NCBI GenBank assembly: GCA_003158295.1
Contig: PMIP01000019.1
Span: forward strand, 133 to 42,715
Direction: 5' to 3'
Source of the DNA: Chloroflexota bacterium
GTDB lineage: Bacteria > Chloroflexota > Limnocylindria > Limnocylindrales > CSP1-4
DNA: 42,583 nucleotides
Positions 19,471 through 28,285 of this stretch are shown here, piece by piece. A program made the translations under genes and the position numbers. Positions within the stretch are counted from its first letter, which is position 1. Each line of letters opens with the position of its first letter. Under the pieces are notes generated by a model that was not told the DNA's origin, ran no database searches, and saw only the letters and a list, made by a program, of their open reading frames with translations.

Positions 19471-20652
19471 TCACCAGGCCGGCTGGAACTTCATCTTCAC
19501 ATCGTCCAGCTTGGTTCCCAGGATCTCGATATCGCTCAGGCGGTTGGAGCCCAACCCAAGCTGGTAGGCGATGTTGAGGTGATTCTCGGCTCGCAGGAAG
19601 GGTGGATTGGGGTACTCCGCACTCGGATCGAACCCCATCGCCGCGACCGCGATGGTGTCGGTGGCAACAGGGTTCTTGCCCCCGATGAGCAGGCCGGGGC
19701 TCATGGTGTGGAGGTCGTTATTCCAAGGGCCCTCGCTGCCCTCCACCGTCTTGATCCCGTCGATCAGTGACAACTTGACCGGCCGCGCTCGGTTCAGGTC
19801 CAGCACCACTCTGGGCAGTCGCATCTTCGTCTCGGTGTCGGCCCCATGGAACCCGGTGCGATAGCCATCGCCCGCATTGCGCTCGTAGAACTTGTACGGT
19901 GCCAGCCCGACGAGGTTCTTCATGGACTGGGTGATGCCGAGGAGATAGTGGCACTTCATCTTCGCCACCGAGACCAACGTATCCACCTCTTCGAGCACGT
20001 GGTTCACTTTGAAGTTCTCGTACATGAACCAACCACTGCCGACCGGGAGTGAGGCATAGTCGGTGTAGGGACTCGGGCTGTTCAGGTCGAGAAGCGTCGC
20101 CCCGAGGTTCTTGGCCATGTCCACGTAGCCCCAGGACTCGTAGGAGGCCCACTCCCAAACCGACTCAACGACGTAGATCTTGCTGGCGCCTGAGTCGCGC
20201 AGCAGTTCGCCCATGGCCCGCACCACGACTGGATGGGTGACGTAGCTCTCCGGAGCAGTCGTCCCCGGAGGCGGGATGTTGCCCTTCACTCCTCCGGTCA
20301 GATTGACCTTGATGGCAACCTTGTCGCCCGGTCTGACCACATCCTTCAGTCCGCCCAGGCTGTCGAACAGGTTCTGGACTTGGCGGAGCACGAGAGCGGG
20401 GTCATAGGAGCTGGCCTGCGCGATGCCCACCTGGGCGGGGGGCATCGCGACGGGTGAGGCGTACGCCGACGGCGTGTACACCGGCGAGGGGGACACCGGT
20501 GGGGTGTACACCGGTGGGGTGTACACCGGTGGGGTAAGGAGAGGCGACCCCGCGGGAAGGTGGGGCAGACAACCTTCCAGGATCAACCCTCCCGCCACTG
20601 CGCCTGCCAACTTCAAGAAGTCGCGCCGGGAGATGTCGTCGTGTTGGCTCAT
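19471..20652 (-). CDS. DUF362-family Tat-exported lipoprotein
   Basis: ATG at 20652 is chosen because it gives a proper signal and has an AGGA site; the 49 extra track residues are unlikely. The 393-residue product begins MSQHDDISRRDFLKLAGAVAGGLILEGCLP: a twin-arginine motif followed by a lipobox-like LEGC. A linker of PVYTP repeats follows, then a DUF362 domain (VRPGDKVAIKVNLTGG, THPVVVRAMGELLRDSGA, VDTLVSVAKMKCHYLLGITQSMKNLVGL, GGKNPVATDTIAVAAMGFDP). The family is uncharacterised and often linked to redox proteins; no ferredoxin-type cysteine cluster is present here. Export by the Tat system is expected, and tatC and tatA genes lie nearby. Confidence 0.8.
   Translation of the reverse strand: MSQHDDISRRDFLKLAGAVAGGLILEGCLPHLPAGSPLLTPPVYTPPVYTPPVSPSPVYTPSAYASPVAMPPAQVGIAQASSYDPALVLRQVQNLFDSLGGLKDVVRPGDKVAIKVNLTGGVKGNIPPPGTTAPESYVTHPVVVRAMGELLRDSGASKIYVVESVWEWASYESWGYVDMAKNLGATLLDLNSPSPYTDYASLPVGSGWFMYENFKVNHVLEEVDTLVSVAKMKCHYLLGITQSMKNLVGLAPYKFYERNAGDGYRTGFHGADTETKMRLPRVVLDLNRARPVKLSLIDGIKTVEGSEGPWNNDLHTMSPGLLIGGKNPVATDTIAVAAMGFDPSAEYPNPPFLRAENHLNIAYQLGLGSNRLSDIEILGTKLDDVKMKFQPAW
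20474..20533 (-). repeat. 15-bp tandem repeat encoding PVYTP linker
   Basis: Four 15-bp units, the last two identical (GTGTACACCGGTGGG on the plus strand), encode the PVYTP repeats after the Tat signal. Each unit is itself partly palindromic (GTGTACAC). Confidence 0.8.
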
Positions 20653-21038
20653 GCTTGGATCCTGTGAAGCATTGAAGGGACGGCTCTCGGGATAGAGAAC
20701 GTCGGGATCCGACCTGGCCCAGCGGAGTGACTCAGGCGCAGCGACTACCAGCGATTCGAGGAGGCTTGTCGGCGCCCACGCCCTCGGCCAGCATAGCAAG
20801 CAGGCGTCCCACGAGGCTGTGTCTTTTGCGCCGGCCGCGCCAGAAAGATGAGGCCGGCATCGAGCGGGCGGCGGATGACCGCCCCCTCCGGCAACCCGGT
20901 CAGGGAGTTTCGCGTGCGCAGCGAGTCCGCGCCGGTCTCGGCGGCCGACGGCACCTGATACGATTCGAGCGGCATGGGGGCCGGCCGGCTCCTCGAATCT
21001 GAGGACCGGCTATCGAGCGACGCAGGGGTCGGAGGATC
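20653..21038. other. Intergenic region between divergent genes
   Basis: About 386 bases without a convincing gene. A minus-strand open frame (20745-21167) overlaps the next gene and lacks any recognisable domain. TACGAT at 20960-20965 is a possible -10 for the plus-strand gene at 21039. Confidence 0.5.
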
Positions 21039-21650
21039 ATGGCCAGGTCGAGTGTTACACGATCCGGGAAGCAGGCCGGCATCCAGCCGGGCGAAGAGCA
21101 GGACAGCGAGGGCAGCCGATCGATCGCCATCACGTTCGCCAAGCCTGACGTCGTCTTCGACATCCACCCGGAGCTACTCCAGACCTGGGGAGACGACCCA
21201 TTCCTGGCGATCATGGACGTCGGCTTCTTCTTGCGGGTCGTCCTACAGGTCCGGCTGGACGATGGCTCGCGCGTCGACTTCGGAACCTGGCTCGAGATCC
21301 CCGACGAAGACTTTCGGACTGCCTGGCAGACCTGGAACTTCCCCGAGTACGCGGACCTCGCCGTCGAGGGCTACCTGGCCAACAGCATCGACCCGTGGGG
21401 CCGGTTCCCCCACGTACTGGCCAAGGCCACCATTCGCGACGTCGACGAAGTCCCTGTGCTGACATCGTGCCCCGACCTCGACGTGATGCGCATCATCGAC
21501 GGGATCTGGCCGCGGGATGCGGTTCTCGCCCCTTACGCGGACCTGCTGGACGGCAAGTCCGGATCAGGGCGGCGCGTCTCCGAGCGGCGAAGCGTTGCGA
21601 AGCGCGGCAAGCGGAAGGCCACGGAAGGACCGGGACCGGAAGGACTCTGA
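21039..21650 (+). CDS. Uncharacterised protein, DUF2199-like core
   Basis: This 203-residue cytoplasmic protein has no signal or membrane segment. The core, IMDVGFFLRVVLQVRL followed by FGTWLEIPDEDFRTAWQTWN and EGYLANSIDPWG, resembles by eye the layout of DUF2199 proteins (a beta strand pair, a G-x-W-x-x-I/V turn, then a W-rich helix), but the usual N-terminal CxxC is missing. The tail is rich in Arg/Lys/Gly. It is flanked by DUF362 (divergent) and tatC (convergent), which gives no clear functional clue. The start codon ATG 21039 has GAGG nearby. The family link is weak. Confidence 0.55.
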   Translation: MARSSVTRSGKQAGIQPGEEQDSEGSRSIAITFAKPDVVFDIHPELLQTWGDDPFLAIMDVGFFLRVVLQVRLDDGSRVDFGTWLEIPDEDFRTAWQTWNFPEYADLAVEGYLANSIDPWGRFPHVLAKATIRDVDEVPVLTSCPDLDVMRIIDGIWPRDAVLAPYADLLDGKSGSGRRVSERRSVAKRGKRKATEGPGPEGL

Positions 21651-21755
21651 GCCGAACTTGGGCCGGGGAGCGGCTGGGCTATCGCCTGTCCCCACGAAGA
21701 GATCCGAGTCGCCCCGAACCGGTGGCCGACGCCGCGCTGTCTGTCGCCCGCCGAC

Positions 21756-22580
21756 CTACTTGCCGCCCATGCGAATCAGCACGATGGACGCCTCGAACAG
21801 CCCGTAGAGGACTACCGACATCACCATCGGGCTGACGAAGTCGGCCCCGGGCGTGATGAGGTTGGAGACGACCACGATGGCCAGGATGGCCGGGCGGCGC
21901 GACTTCCTGAGGCCCCGCGACGACACGATCCCCACCTTCGAGAGAAGGACGAGGATGATCGGGAACTCCATCACAAGGCCAAAGGCCAGGAAGAGCGTCG
22001 AGACGAAGCCGAAATAGGCGTCGGCGGTGAGCAGGATGTGGATGTCGTTGCTCTGGAAGTTGTAGAGGAAGCCCGTGGCGTAGGGGAGGATGAAGTAGGC
22101 CACGCCGACTCCGAGGGCGAAGAAGGCCATCGCCAGCGGCACCCATGGCCGGGCGGCGGATCGCTCGGAGGGGGTGAGCCCGGGAGATATGTACGCCCAG
22201 AACTCGTACAGGATCACCGGCATGGCCAGGATGGCCCCCGTGATGAGCGCAACCTGGAGCTGGATCATCAGGGCGTCGGTCAGCCCCAGGGCTTGGAGCG
22301 GCGCGTCGGTGGGGAGCGGCGATCGCAGGAAGTGGATGATCTGGCCGGAGAAAATGAAGCCCAGGATCGTGCCGGGGATAAGCGAGAAGACCGCGATGTA
22401 CACGCGGTTGCGGAGCTCGACGAGATGGCCGACCCAGCTCATCTCGCCTCTGGCTGATCCCTCAGGGGCGCCGCCCCGGCGAAACGGCCGGGGGAGCCGG
22501 CGGCGCCTGCGGGGCGCTGGCTGGGCCGCGGGCGTAGCGACCTCCGACAGGCGGATATCCGGTTCCATGGTCGATCCCAT
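21756..22580 (-). CDS. tatC: Sec-independent protein translocase TatC
   Basis: The 274-residue product has six hydrophobic segments and the TatC marks: MSWVGHLVELRNRVYIA before TM1, the conserved LTDALMIQLQVALITGAILAMPVILYEFWAYISPGLTPSER block, FQSNDIHILLTADAYFGFVSTLFLAFGLVMEFPI, and SNLITPGADFVSPMVMSVVLYGLFEASI at the end. TatC is the receptor for twin-arginine signals and works with TatA. About 46 residues (Arg/Pro-rich) precede the conserved start; ATG at 22580 follows directly after a TAA, and an internal ATG (MSWVGH) could be the true start. It lies downstream of galK on the same strand with a 160-base gap. Confidence 0.93.
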   Translation of the reverse strand: MGSTMEPDIRLSEVATPAAQPAPRRRRRLPRPFRRGGAPEGSARGEMSWVGHLVELRNRVYIAVFSLIPGTILGFIFSGQIIHFLRSPLPTDAPLQALGLTDALMIQLQVALITGAILAMPVILYEFWAYISPGLTPSERSAARPWVPLAMAFFALGVGVAYFILPYATGFLYNFQSNDIHILLTADAYFGFVSTLFLAFGLVMEFPIILVLLSKVGIVSSRGLRKSRRPAILAIVVVSNLITPGADFVSPMVMSVVLYGLFEASIVLIRMGGK

Positions 22581-22740
22581 TTAGCGGCGCCCCGTCGCGA
22601 GGCCCGCATGTTCTGGGCGGCCTTCTCGCGCCTGCGCGGGAAGAAGTATGACGCGCTCCGGCGCAACACTGTCCGGTGGACACGGCCGCGGGAGCGCGTG
22701 CGGCGTCGCGGACCGTCGCGCCGGCTTGGGCATCGCGGCG

Positions 22741-23949
<1,209 letters not shown>

Positions 23950-24119
23950 GTGGTATAGCTCCGTCTCGAGAAGAGTCCGGCCCAGTCCCGGCGCACCTAC
24001 AGAAGCCGACGTGGAAACGGGTGGTCTCGAGCGCCTTCCTCAGTCGACGCGCGTGCTGCTTGCAGGCGATCGGTCGGCGTCGGGAGCGGGCCTGCCCGCG
24101 GCCGGGATGGGCTGGGGTG

Positions 24120-24629
24120 TCACGGGATATCTGGCTTGGACGGTGCGCCCGGCGCAGCGCCCGAGTTCTCGGGCGCTGCCGGGTAGCCGGGGGCCCAGTA
24201 CTGCTGGGCGGGATACGCGGGTGGCTGCAGCGGGTAGCCCTGCTGCGGATAGGGCTGGCCGGGGTAGGGCTGCTGGGCCGGGTAGGCGGGTGGCTGCGGC
24301 GGGTAGCCCTGCTGCGGATAGGGCTGGCCGGGGTATGGCTGCTGGCCGGGGTAGGGCTGCTGGGCCGGATCCGGCATCTGCGCGGATCCAGGCTGGGCGG
24401 CGTAGTAGGACTGGGCCGGCGGCTGCGGCGCGGCCGTCGGTTGGGGCTGCTGCTGAGCCGGGGAGGTTGGCTGGACCGAGATGGAGTCCTGGAGCTGACC
24501 GGACGCCTTTTGGAACTCGCGGAAGCTCTTGCCTATCGCCGCGCCGACTTCGGGCAGCTTGCCCGGGCCGATCACGATCAGGGCAATCACCAGTATCAGC
24601 AGCAGGTGCGCAGGAGTAAGTCCAGCCAT
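24120..24629 (-). CDS. tatA: TatA-type translocase protein with long Pro/Tyr/Gln tail
   Basis: The 169-residue product begins with the TatA fold: a short membrane helix ([23 protein letters not shown]), the hinge GPGKLPE and an amphipathic helix ([19 protein letters not shown]), up to about residue 47. The rest is a low-complexity tail dominated by [23 protein letters not shown], a 23-residue unit encoded by a 69-bp tandem repeat. TatA oligomers form the Tat translocation path; the tail is far longer than usual acidic tails and probably disordered. AAGGAG lies eight bases before the ATG. It sits 22 bases after galT and 170 before galK, inside the galactose operon. Confidence 0.92.
   Translation of the reverse strand: MAGLTPAHLLLILVIALIVIGPGKLPEVGAAIGKSFREFQKASGQLQDSISVQPTSPAQQQPQPTAAPQPPAQSYYAAQPGSAQMPDPAQQPYPGQQPYPGQPYPQQGYPPQPPAYPAQQPYPGQPYPQQGYPLQPPAYPAQQYWAPGYPAAPENSGAAPGAPSKPDIP
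24201..24338 (-). repeat. 69-bp tandem duplication in the tatA tail
   Basis: Two adjacent 69-bp units (24201-24269 and 24270-24338) encode nearly identical 23-residue PYPGQ...YPAQQ blocks; a partial third follows. Confidence 0.8.
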
Positions 24630-24651
24630 TTTCCAGTCTCCTTCTTGGGCC

Positions 24652-25707
24652 TCAGTCGCTCGGGACAGCGGCCTTGGGGCTAGCGCTCCGTATCGCCGCC
24701 CGCAGTCGGTCCGCGGCGTCTTCCGCGGTCACGTCTCTCTGCGGTTCGGACAGTAACTCGTAGCCCACCATGAACTTGCGGACCGTCGCCTGCAGGAGCG
24801 GCGGGTAGAAGTGGGCGTGTAGCTGCCAGTAGGGTTTGTCGCCTCCGTCGAATGGTGCCTGGTGCCAGCCCATCGAGTACGGGAACGGCAACGAGAAGAG
24901 GGCGTCGTAGCCGCGCAGCAGCGTGGTCAGTCGCTCGGCGAGCGAGTCGCGCTGTGCCTGGTCCAGGTCGGGCACGCGGGCTACCGGACGCCGCGGGATC
25001 AGCAGCGTTTCGAACGGCCAGGCCGCCCAGAACGGCACAACCGCCAGCCAGTCGTCGTCGCCGTCGACCTCGCGCGGGCCGCCGGATTCCTGAGCGGCAT
25101 AGTCCAGTAGCAACGGCCGCCCGTTCGCTTCGTAGTAGCGCTTCTGGCTGGCGTCTTCCTTCTCCCCCTCTCGCGGGACAGCGTCGCCCGCCCAGATCTG
25201 ACCATGCGGATGCGGGTTAGAGGCGCCCATGGCCACGCCCCGGTTCTCGAAGACCTGCACCCAGCGGAACCGCTCACCCAGGGCCGCCGACTGGTCCGCC
25301 CACAAGTCCACGACCGGGCGCGCCTGCGCGGCGCTCATTCGGGCGATGCTGAGATCATGCCGTGGCGAGAAGCAGATCACGAGGCACTCGCCCCGCTCGC
25401 TCTCGGCCCTGAGCAGCCCGTTGTCAATAGACAGGTGCGGAGAATCAGGGCGAAGCGCCGCGAAGTCGTTCGTGAACACGAAAGTCGATTCGTACATCGG
25501 GTTGGTCTCGCCGTTGGCCCTGACGTTGCCCGGGCACAGGTAGCAGTACGGCTCGTAGGTGGGCAGGTCCTCGGGCGGTGCCGCTTCCTGCCGGCCGAGC
25601 CACGGGCGGCTCGTCCTCTCCGGCGATACCAGCAGCCAATCGTCGACGAGCGGGTTGTAGCGGCGGTGCGGCTGGAGCATTGCCCGGGCGGCAGCGCGTC
25701 GGTTCAC
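24652..25707 (-). CDS. galT: Galactose-1-phosphate uridylyltransferase
   Basis: GTG at 25707 is the start: it overlaps the regulator's stop by one base (TAGTG) and has GGAGG about ten bases upstream; the track's 65 earlier residues lie in the regulator gene. The 351-residue product has the class I GalT features: zinc-site cysteines in CYLCPG (55 and 58), NPHPHGQIW with the uridylylated His about 168, [15 protein letters not shown], and a C-terminal [22 protein letters not shown]. It exchanges UMP between UDP-glucose and galactose-1-phosphate. Co-translation with the DeoR regulator implies autoregulated control by galactose or a phosphorylated derivative. galE is not in the window. Confidence 0.95.
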   Translation of the reverse strand: MNRRAAARAMLQPHRRYNPLVDDWLLVSPERTSRPWLGRQEAAPPEDLPTYEPYCYLCPGNVRANGETNPMYESTFVFTNDFAALRPDSPHLSIDNGLLRAESERGECLVICFSPRHDLSIARMSAAQARPVVDLWADQSAALGERFRWVQVFENRGVAMGASNPHPHGQIWAGDAVPREGEKEDASQKRYYEANGRPLLLDYAAQESGGPREVDGDDDWLAVVPFWAAWPFETLLIPRRPVARVPDLDQAQRDSLAERLTTLLRGYDALFSLPFPYSMGWHQAPFDGGDKPYWQLHAHFYPPLLQATVRKFMVGYELLSEPQRDVTAEDAADRLRAAIRSASPKAAVPSD

Positions 25708-26606
25708 TACCGATCCCCCTCCTGCGATTGGTCCGAGTCTTCCCCAAAGACCTGGGCGTCGCCCGTGGCGGGATCGACAAGGACGAGGTTGCGAACGGCG
25801 GCTGCTATCAGCGTCCTCGCGGCCGAATCCAGGCCCGTGTCCGTGATGACCGTGTCGGCGTCCTCGAGGCGCGCGACGGCGCTGATACCGATCGTTCCCC
25901 ACTTGGTGTGGTCCACCAGCACTACCAGGCGCCTTCCGGCCTCGATCAGCGCACGGTTCGTTTCGGCTTCGAGGATGTTCGGCGTTGTGAGGCCCGTTCG
26001 GGCGTCCAGGCCGTGGCTGCCGAGATACACCGTGTCGACGTGCAGCGACCGGATCACCTCGACGGCGAAGGGTCCGACGAGCGCGTCGGAGGGCGTGCGC
26101 ACGCCGCCACTCAAGATGACCGTCTGATCGGGGCGGCCATCCGCATACAGAACATCCGCGACCGGCACGGAGTTGGTCAGCACCGTGATGCCGGGGCAGT
26201 CGACCAGCAGCCTTGCCAGGGCACAGGTAGTCGTTCCGGCCGAGATGGCGATGGCCGAGCCGGGCGTGACCAGGCCGGCCGCGTAGCCGGCGATGGCACT
26301 CTTCTCGCGTTGCATCAAACTGGACTTCACCCTGAAGCCAGGCTCGAAGAGGGGGCTGCCCTCGATCGCGGCGGCCCCGCCATGGACCTTCTCGAGCAGA
26401 CCCCGCCCATTCAGGATCTCGAGGTCGCGACGAATGGTCATGTCCGACACGCCGAGATCGCGAACGAGATCGGCGACGCGCACGCCACCCTGCTCGCGCA
26501 CGCGCTCAAGGATCAGGTTCTGGCGCAGACGAGCTAGAGCCGGCCTCCGAGTGGCCGTGTCCAGGCCTGCCGCCTCAACCACTCGCTCAGTTGCCTCCGA
26601 GTCCAT
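25707..26606 (-). CDS. DeoR-family transcriptional regulator
   Basis: The 299-residue product has an N-terminal winged helix-turn-helix (about 28-80: RQNLILERVREQGGVRVADLVRDLGVSDMTIRRDLEILNGRGLLEKVHGGA), the classic DeoR pattern, and a sugar-phosphate-binding sensor domain (ISAGTTTCALARLL, VLTNSVPVADVL, LSGGVRTPSDALVGP, YLGSHGLDARTGLT, VVLVDHTKWG). Such regulators usually repress sugar operons and respond to phosphorylated sugars. Placement at the head of the galT-tatA-galK-tatC strand and opposite the ABC/galactosidase operon makes it the likely switch for both. The N-terminus has about 25 residues before the helix-turn-helix, so a later start is possible. Confidence 0.92.
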   Translation of the reverse strand: MDSEATERVVEAAGLDTATRRPALARLRQNLILERVREQGGVRVADLVRDLGVSDMTIRRDLEILNGRGLLEKVHGGAAAIEGSPLFEPGFRVKSSLMQREKSAIAGYAAGLVTPGSAIAISAGTTTCALARLLVDCPGITVLTNSVPVADVLYADGRPDQTVILSGGVRTPSDALVGPFAVEVIRSLHVDTVYLGSHGLDARTGLTTPNILEAETNRALIEAGRRLVVLVDHTKWGTIGISAVARLEDADTVITDTGLDSAARTLIAAAVRNLVLVDPATGDAQVFGEDSDQSQEGDR

Positions 26607-26671
26607 CCTTCTCCGCTGCTCCTACCGGCGCACGACAACCCGGCCCAACGCCATGGCGCCGACGGCGATTC

Positions 26672-26700
26672 ATCGTGCCGCAGTCCGGCGGCCAAGTCAA
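26672..26700 (-). promoter_or_regulatory. Putative promoter for deoR-galT-tatA-galK-tatC
   Basis: On the minus strand TTGACT (26700-26695) is followed after 17 bases by CACGAT (26677-26672), about 65 bases before the deoR start. The -35 is good (5/6), the -10 weak. Confidence 0.5.
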
Positions 26701-26741
26701 CGTTTTCCACCACAATCGCACGCATTATGGGTTCTTGCCCC

Positions 26742-26771
26742 TTGACACGTGGAGAGTCAGCGACCGACAAT
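26742..26771 (+). promoter_or_regulatory. Putative sigma-70-type promoter of the ABC/galactosidase operon
   Basis: TTGACA (26742-26747) is a perfect -35 and is followed after 18 bases by GACAAT (26766-26771, 4/6). It is the clearest promoter in the window. GGTTCTTG occurs on both sides (26730-26737 and 26786-26793), which may be half-sites for the DeoR regulator. Confidence 0.6.
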
Positions 26772-26799
26772 CCACCCGTCCTGTTGGTTCTTGGTGAAC

Positions 26800-26822
26800 C
26801 ACGATCGCTTCATGCGGTCGTG
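26800..26822 (+). promoter_or_regulatory. Inverted repeat/operator candidate before the binding-protein gene
   Basis: CACGATCGC and GCGGTCGTG pair over 9 bp with one G-T wobble and a 5-base loop. It lies just downstream of the promoter and before the ribosome site, so it could be a regulator site or leader hairpin. Confidence 0.45.
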
Positions 26823-26843
26823 AAGGGAGGAGTGAGCGCTCAA

Positions 26844-28241
26844 ATGGATGAATCCACCCGCGCCGGCCAGGTCTCACGCCGGGAAGTACTCAAGAAAGGC
26901 CTTGTGGGGGCTGCCGGCCTGACTGTCCTGCCGGCCGTCCTCGCAGCGTGCTCGTCCAGCGCCGCCACGGCCGCAGCGCCCAGCGGCAACGTAAGCGGCA
27001 ATCTAACCGGCACGCTCAAGATCGGCAGCAACCACTCCGACCCGAGCGAGGCCACCGGCATGACGGCGATCAACGCCGCGTTCGCGGCCGCGACCGGCCT
27101 GACGCCGACCATGAACACGGTCGACCACAATACGTTCCAGGATCAGATCAACAACTACCTCCTGGGGACGCCGGACGACGCCTTCACCTGGTTCTCCGGC
27201 TTCCGGATGCGCTTCTTCGCGGACAAGAGCCTGGCCACGAACATCGATGACGTCTGGTCCGCCGTTTCCAGCAACTTCACCTCGGCCTTCGCCACGGCCG
27301 TCACCGGCAACGACTCCCATATCTACGGGATTCCGGTCGACTACTACCCGTGGTGCGTCTTCTATCGCAAGAGCCTCTTCTCGGACAAGGGTTACACGGT
27401 CCCGTCCACCTGGGCCGACTTCATCACCCTCTGCAAGAAGATGCAGACGGACGGCCTCACACCGATCGCCTTCTCCGACAAGGACGGCTGGCCGGCGATG
27501 GGCACGTTCGACATCCTCAACCTCCGCCTCAACGGCTACGACTTCCACGTCGGCCTCATGACCGGCGCGAACAAGTGGACGGACCCAAAGGTTACGGCCG
27601 TCTTCCAGCAGTGGGCCCAGCTCATCCCGTTCTACACCAGCGGTTTTGCGGGCCTGACCTGGCAGCAGGCGTGCGACACGCTGGTCAGCAAGAAGGCCGG
27701 CCTGTTCTTCCTCGGCCTGTTCATGACCGGTGAAGTCGCCACGGTCGACAAGACCGCGGTCGCCGACATCGACTTCTTCCCCTTCCCCTTCCTCGGCAAC
27801 AGCTACGATGCCGAGGCTGCCCTCGACGCCCCGATCGACATCTGGATGCTCAGCGCGAAGTCACCGTCCCTCACGGCCGACCTCATCAACGCGAAGGCTT
27901 ACATGAACTTCTGGGCCAAGGGCTCGACGCAGGTCCTGATGTACAAGGCCAACAATGGCTTCATCCCGACCGCGAATGACGCCGACTCGAGCACTTACGA
28001 CGTCCTGACGAAGAAGGCAGTCTCGATCGTCAGCGCCGCCAAGAAGATCACCCAGTTCATGGACCGCGACACCCGGCCCGACTTCGCCGGCGCGAACGGC
28101 ATGCAGAGCTTCCTCCTCAGCTTCCTCGGGAATCCCACCCAGGACCTGGCTGCGCTCCAGGCGTCGATCCAGGCGTTCTGGGATGCCCTCCCGGCCTACG
28201 TCGTTGCGCCCGTGCCGACGCCCGCGCCAACAGCAAGCTAA
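26844..28241 (+). CDS. ABC sugar-binding lipoprotein with twin-arginine signal
   Basis: The start chosen is ATG 26844, eleven bases after AGGAG; GTG 26832 is too close to that site and the track's start at 26727 is in the promoter. The 465-residue product begins with SRREVLKKGLVGAAGLTVLPAVLAACSSS: a twin-arginine motif, hydrophobic core and LAAC lipobox, so it should be exported folded by Tat and lipid-anchored. The mature part is a type I extracellular solute-binding protein (KIGSNHSDPSEATGM, AFTWFSGFRMRFFADK, YGIPVDYYPWCVFYRKSLF, VPSTWADFITLCKKMQ). It would capture galactosides for the two following permeases. tatA and tatC sit in the divergent operon. Confidence 0.92.
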   Translation: MDESTRAGQVSRREVLKKGLVGAAGLTVLPAVLAACSSSAATAAAPSGNVSGNLTGTLKIGSNHSDPSEATGMTAINAAFAAATGLTPTMNTVDHNTFQDQINNYLLGTPDDAFTWFSGFRMRFFADKSLATNIDDVWSAVSSNFTSAFATAVTGNDSHIYGIPVDYYPWCVFYRKSLFSDKGYTVPSTWADFITLCKKMQTDGLTPIAFSDKDGWPAMGTFDILNLRLNGYDFHVGLMTGANKWTDPKVTAVFQQWAQLIPFYTSGFAGLTWQQACDTLVSKKAGLFFLGLFMTGEVATVDKTAVADIDFFPFPFLGNSYDAEAALDAPIDIWMLSAKSPSLTADLINAKAYMNFWAKGSTQVLMYKANNGFIPTANDADSSTYDVLTKKAVSIVSAAKKITQFMDRDTRPDFAGANGMQSFLLSFLGNPTQDLAALQASIQAFWDALPAYVVAPVPTPAPTAS

Positions 28242-28256
28242 CGAGATTCGCGGTTT

Positions 28257-28270
28257 AGTTACAAGTAACT
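28257..28270 (+). repeat. Palindrome between binding protein and permease genes
   Basis: AGTTAC-AA-GTAACT is a perfect 6-bp inverted repeat 15 bases after the binding-protein stop. It may be a regulator site or part of the processing region between unequally expressed genes. Confidence 0.4.
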
Positions 28271-28285
28271 GGTCCGTGTTGTTCA

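Noticed and set aside
20745-21167. Minus-strand ORF of 140 codons in the DUF362/21039 gap
   Set aside because: Overlaps the coding gene at 21039 and has no domain or ribosome site.
22581-22733. 50-codon minus-strand ORF ending TAA directly before the tatC ATG
   Set aside because: No ribosome site, no similarity to TatB or other small Tat proteins; the adjoining stop/start could be chance.
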